Under the pieces are notes generated by a model. The model ran no database searches, was not told the origin of the DNA, and worked only from the letters and a program-made list of their open reading frames with translations. 64,000 nt of DNA, taken from the NCBI GenBank assembly GCA_019096065.1, contig JAGUCH010000009.1, forward strand, positions 2,366,001 through 2,430,000, read 5' to 3'. A program made the position numbers and the translations under genes. The DNA is from Paracyclopina nana. Its lineage: Eukaryota > Arthropoda > Copepoda > Cyclopoida > Cyclopettidae. Of the stretch, positions 61,395-64,000 are shown one piece after another. The first letter of the stretch is position 1. The number at the start of each line of letters is the position of its first letter.

Positions 61395-61871
61395 CACTAA
61401 TTTACCCTTCTTCTTTGGTTCTTACTGATAATTATTACCTGCAACTATACATCTTTTCGAGATTCCCACTTTCCATGGTGATAAGATGTGTGTATAGTAT
61501 CCGATTATTGACTCCGGTCTGATTTCCAGACAGTGTGCATTGGCCAAGAGAGGCTGCAACGCGCGTGAGTGTTAAATGTTACAAAATTGTTTTCTGACGT
61601 TGAAAATTGTTGAAAAATGTGCCAGTGCATTTTCAATGTCTTTTGCCACCGGCTTAACTGAGTAGCCTCTTTTATATACTACCACTTCGAATATCTCATC
61701 ATCAACACTATTATTAATCATTTATTAGGTATGCCACTAAGAAAGTATTTGAAAAACGCTGCTGTACATAACCTCACACCATGAATGTCAATCCCTCAAG
61801 TTTAACATTTCTCGCGGTACCACTCTATCTGTCTCTCCTCTGAATAAAAGAACAAGTCAACTTTTCACGTG
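61395..61871. other. BET gene 3' flank; convergent intergenic region
   Basis: 477 bp between two convergent coding ends. It should hold the 3' UTRs. A TTTATT near 61843, inside the window between the genes, could be read as AATAAA on the minus strand, and AATAAA occurs on the plus strand at 61842. No ORF or RNA gene seen. Confidence 0.35.
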
Positions 61872-62672
61872 CTAACACAGCGACTGCCAGTTCAATTTTC
61901 GTAGTCTTATCACTTGACGCATTTTGAGATCTGGTTGTAGAGTTGGTTGCTCTGGTACTGCTGGTTTTCCAAGAATTTGGATCAAATTCAAATGATTGAC
62001 GCCGCTGGGCTCCTGAAAAAGACAACCACAAAGTTGTTCTTGTTAAAATTCGATTTCGCCATTATTTACCTGGCTGAAGAACCGACTGTGGCATCTCAAT
62101 GGGGAAATGATGGGGATTGGGTAGCCAACTGGGTTGTCCACCATCCAGTCCACAATTTTGAAGCCTATTCGCACTTTCCTCACTGAATCAATCCAGGGCC
62201 AATCATAGACTGCAAGATCAGAGCTGCATGAGTCGGTGGACCCGTTTGGACTCTGCGGGAATTTTGTACTAGGATTTTCCAGGCATTTCAAATTCTCTAT
62301 AGCAAGGTCAACGACCCGAATGAGCCACTTCATTTCAGAGTCGAGGTTGCTGTGTGGCCAAAATACCCTTTTTCTTCGCCTTTTCATCACAATACTTCCT
62401 ACATTTCCCCAAACATCTTGACTGTTAAGGAAAGGAAAAATCAGTCCAATAAATGGTAAATTTAGCATTTTGTCACGAAGAAATTTGATGCGCTGACTTT
62501 GACGGTAGCTTTCATAGCTGACGCATATTTGCGTCACGAGGGAATAAAAAGAGCTCTGCGTAACAGCAAAATCCATTTGGTAGCAAAAAACGAGCAACGA
62601 GCCTTCATCTGCTTGCATCTTTTCATTTAACGAAAGTTTTTTTTTATTTTCACGGAATGTCAAGAAAATCAT
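61872..62672 (-). CDS. Unrecognised protein, two exons
   Basis: Exons 62672-62070 and 62012-61872 join in phase 0 to give 247 residues. The donor (CAG then GTAAAT) and acceptor (TTTTTCAG) are good and the intron is 57 bp, which supports a real gene. The protein begins MIFLTFRENKKK, with another Met at residue 19 (MQADEGSLL). It has aromatic hydrophobic stretches and a basic KRRRKR patch, and YDWPWIDSVRKVRIGFKIVD in the middle. There is no signal peptide or clear membrane segment. I recognise no domain. The gene lies 163 bp downstream of the Arf-GEF stop in the same orientation, so it could be co-transcribed or even misannotated 3' sequence, but the separate ATG and intron argue for its own gene. 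Confidence 0.55.
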
Positions 62673-62835
62673 AAATCATATATCATCGGTAGTAGTCCAA
62701 AATCTCTTATGGGAAATCAGGATAGCAATAAATGTGGTTGGAAGGTGTGACTTATTTGTCGTATCACACGCGCGTACACAGGTGCGAAAACTGCGGCATT
62801 TCTGAAGATCACAATGCAGCACTAAACAGTCAACA

Positions 62836-64000
62836 TTACAGAACATGATGGTTATTTTCTACACTTTTGACGATTCCATACACGTTTCCCACCCTCTTGA
62901 GCATCTTGCATAGAGAAATGCGGAGGTCTGCAGAGATCGTCTGAACTGAGAGAATATCACAGACTTGGTTGAACAATATGGGCAAAGTGATTCGAAACTT
63001 GTCCTCCGGAAGTTGCGTGATATTTTCAAAGGTCAACGTTAAAAGGCTCGTCCAAGACTCTTGCTGGCTTTTCGAGGTTATGCCCAGAAAATAAGTGAGG
63101 ACATTGTCGAGGACGCTCAATAACTTGGCCTCAGTCACCTCAGCGTCGTCGGCCTTCATGCTCGACTTGTCGACGTACAACTCGAGCAAGATCTCCAACG
63201 CACACTTGAGGCTTTCTGTCTCCTGCTTAACAACAAATGGAACCAAAGTGGGGTCCGATGGCATTTTGGAGTCAGTCAAATAGGCTCTCGCTACTTCATG
63301 CGAAACGAGAAGACACTCCACTAAAATTAGCATATCCTGTGATAAAAGAAAATAGCAAATTAGAGTCGTTTATGCATCCTTGACTTATATTTCTTGTACC
63401 TGAAAGCAGTCATTTGCGACAAGGCTTCCATTAGAGCGGGAATTCTTCATCGATACCCCAAATATCATGCGTTTCACTGAGGCTATGATCTCGAGGTGAA
63501 CTTGCAGCCTGTGCTTCAAACTCTTCGTACTCGTTGAGGCCGGAATGATTGGCTTGGTGCTCTTAGCAATCGTATTTGGCATTAGAGTGTTGGTGATGAG
63601 CTCTGACAAGAACTTCAAGATCAAATGCTCAGTCTCCAAATCCATTTTGGATCGATTCGTCAGCACAAGATTTTCAAGACAAGAGGCTGCAGATCTTGCG
63701 AGCTGATCATTGTCCTGTAAAACGCACCACTCAAATTGGCTGAGCAGGTCCCGCAAAAGCAACGAAGCCAGCTTGGGGAAAAACTCATTGAATACATCTG
63801 TCATAGCATAGAGCGTGTGATTGCAAGTCGTATCCATCCACTCTTTGTTGTTGTGGTCATTTTTGACCAAATCAAATATCCTGAATGGAAAAAATGCATT
63901 GAGACAACTTTTGACAATTTTTTGCGATGCCTGCACACCTGAAAAGGACCCTGAACAAGTCCAACCACCAATCGTTTTCAAACGAGTCGCCATAGTTCTT
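62836..64000 (-). CDS. BIG1/2-type Arf guanine-exchange factor, C-terminal end (partial)
   Basis: Large Sec7-family exchange factor of the trans-Golgi (ARFGEF1/2; Sec71 in flies). Only the last exons are in the window: 64000-63939 (5' end off the window), 63880-63400, 63336-62836. The first carries YGDSFENDWWLDLFRVLFR, and the junction restores RIFD. Then EWMDTTCNHTLYAMTDVFNEF and CVLQDNDQLARSAASCLENL match the conserved HDS region. The final exon has LTFENITQLPEDKFRITLP, and the stop follows HHVL. No catalytic Sec7 domain is visible because it lies upstream, outside the window. Confidence 0.93.

Overview
The window is nuclear DNA from an invertebrate animal. Genes are split by GT-AG introns (many of 54-120 bp, some of several kb), intergenic DNA is AT-rich and full of small transposons, and the proteins are metazoan (GRK5-type kinase, tryptophan hydroxylase, BET protein, PRP4 kinase, BIG-type Arf exchange factor, several GPCRs). 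The lineage-specific intronless GPCR pair and an env-carrying Ty3/gypsy element suggest an arthropod, possibly a crustacean, but the sequence alone does not settle this.

Layout. 1-8.1 kb: GRK4/5/6-type kinase (+), with a probable noncoding first exon and a 3.5-kb first intron. 8.1-10.8 kb: two tandem intronless GPCR paralogs (-). 10.8-17.9 kb: mostly non-genic, with a foldback element and one doubtful small gene. 18-29 kb: a ten-exon peptide-type GPCR (+) whose first intron holds a GC-rich degenerate repeat and two Tc1/mariner-type MITEs, and whose last intron contains a complete six-exon lipase gene on the opposite strand. 29.6-36.2 kb: compact cluster of D-serine dehydratase (-), divergent PRMT (+), glyoxylate/hydroxypyruvate reductase (-) and LPCAT-like acyltransferase (-); a hAT-type MITE sits in the dsd/PRMT promoter region. 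37.3 kb: a good tRNA-Ala(CGC). 38.4-47.6 kb: a 9.2-kb Ty3/gypsy element with identical 245-bp LTRs, a 4-bp target duplication, gag, pol and a viral-type glycoprotein (env) gene. 48.4-49.5 kb: a third type of GPCR (+). 50.9-53.4 kb: tryptophan 5-hydroxylase (-). 53.8-56.6 kb: SCAF1/PHRF1-like SR-rich CTD-associated factor (-). 56.8-58.6 kb: PRP4 kinase (-). 59.2-61.4 kb: short BET protein (+). 61.9-62.7 kb: unrecognised two-exon gene (-). 62.8-64 kb: C-terminal end of a BIG1/2-type Arf-GEF (-), running off the window.

The most interesting object is the retroelement. Its leader carries three related hairpin modules, then an internal TATA-Initiator pair and a possible 61-bp intron directly after the gag ATG. 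Gag and pol are linked by a textbook -1 frameshift signal (A AAA AAC, 7-nt spacer, 8-bp stem whose loop contains the gag stop). A strong splice acceptor lies just before the env ATG. Despite identical LTRs, gag has one and env two reading-frame breaks. Second in interest is the nested-gene arrangement at 18-29 kb.

The host genes show no operon-like unit. SCAF1-like, PRP4 kinase and BET protein are all transcription/splicing factors lying side by side. All exon boundaries were read by eye from splice consensus, phase and family alignment; none was checked against transcripts.
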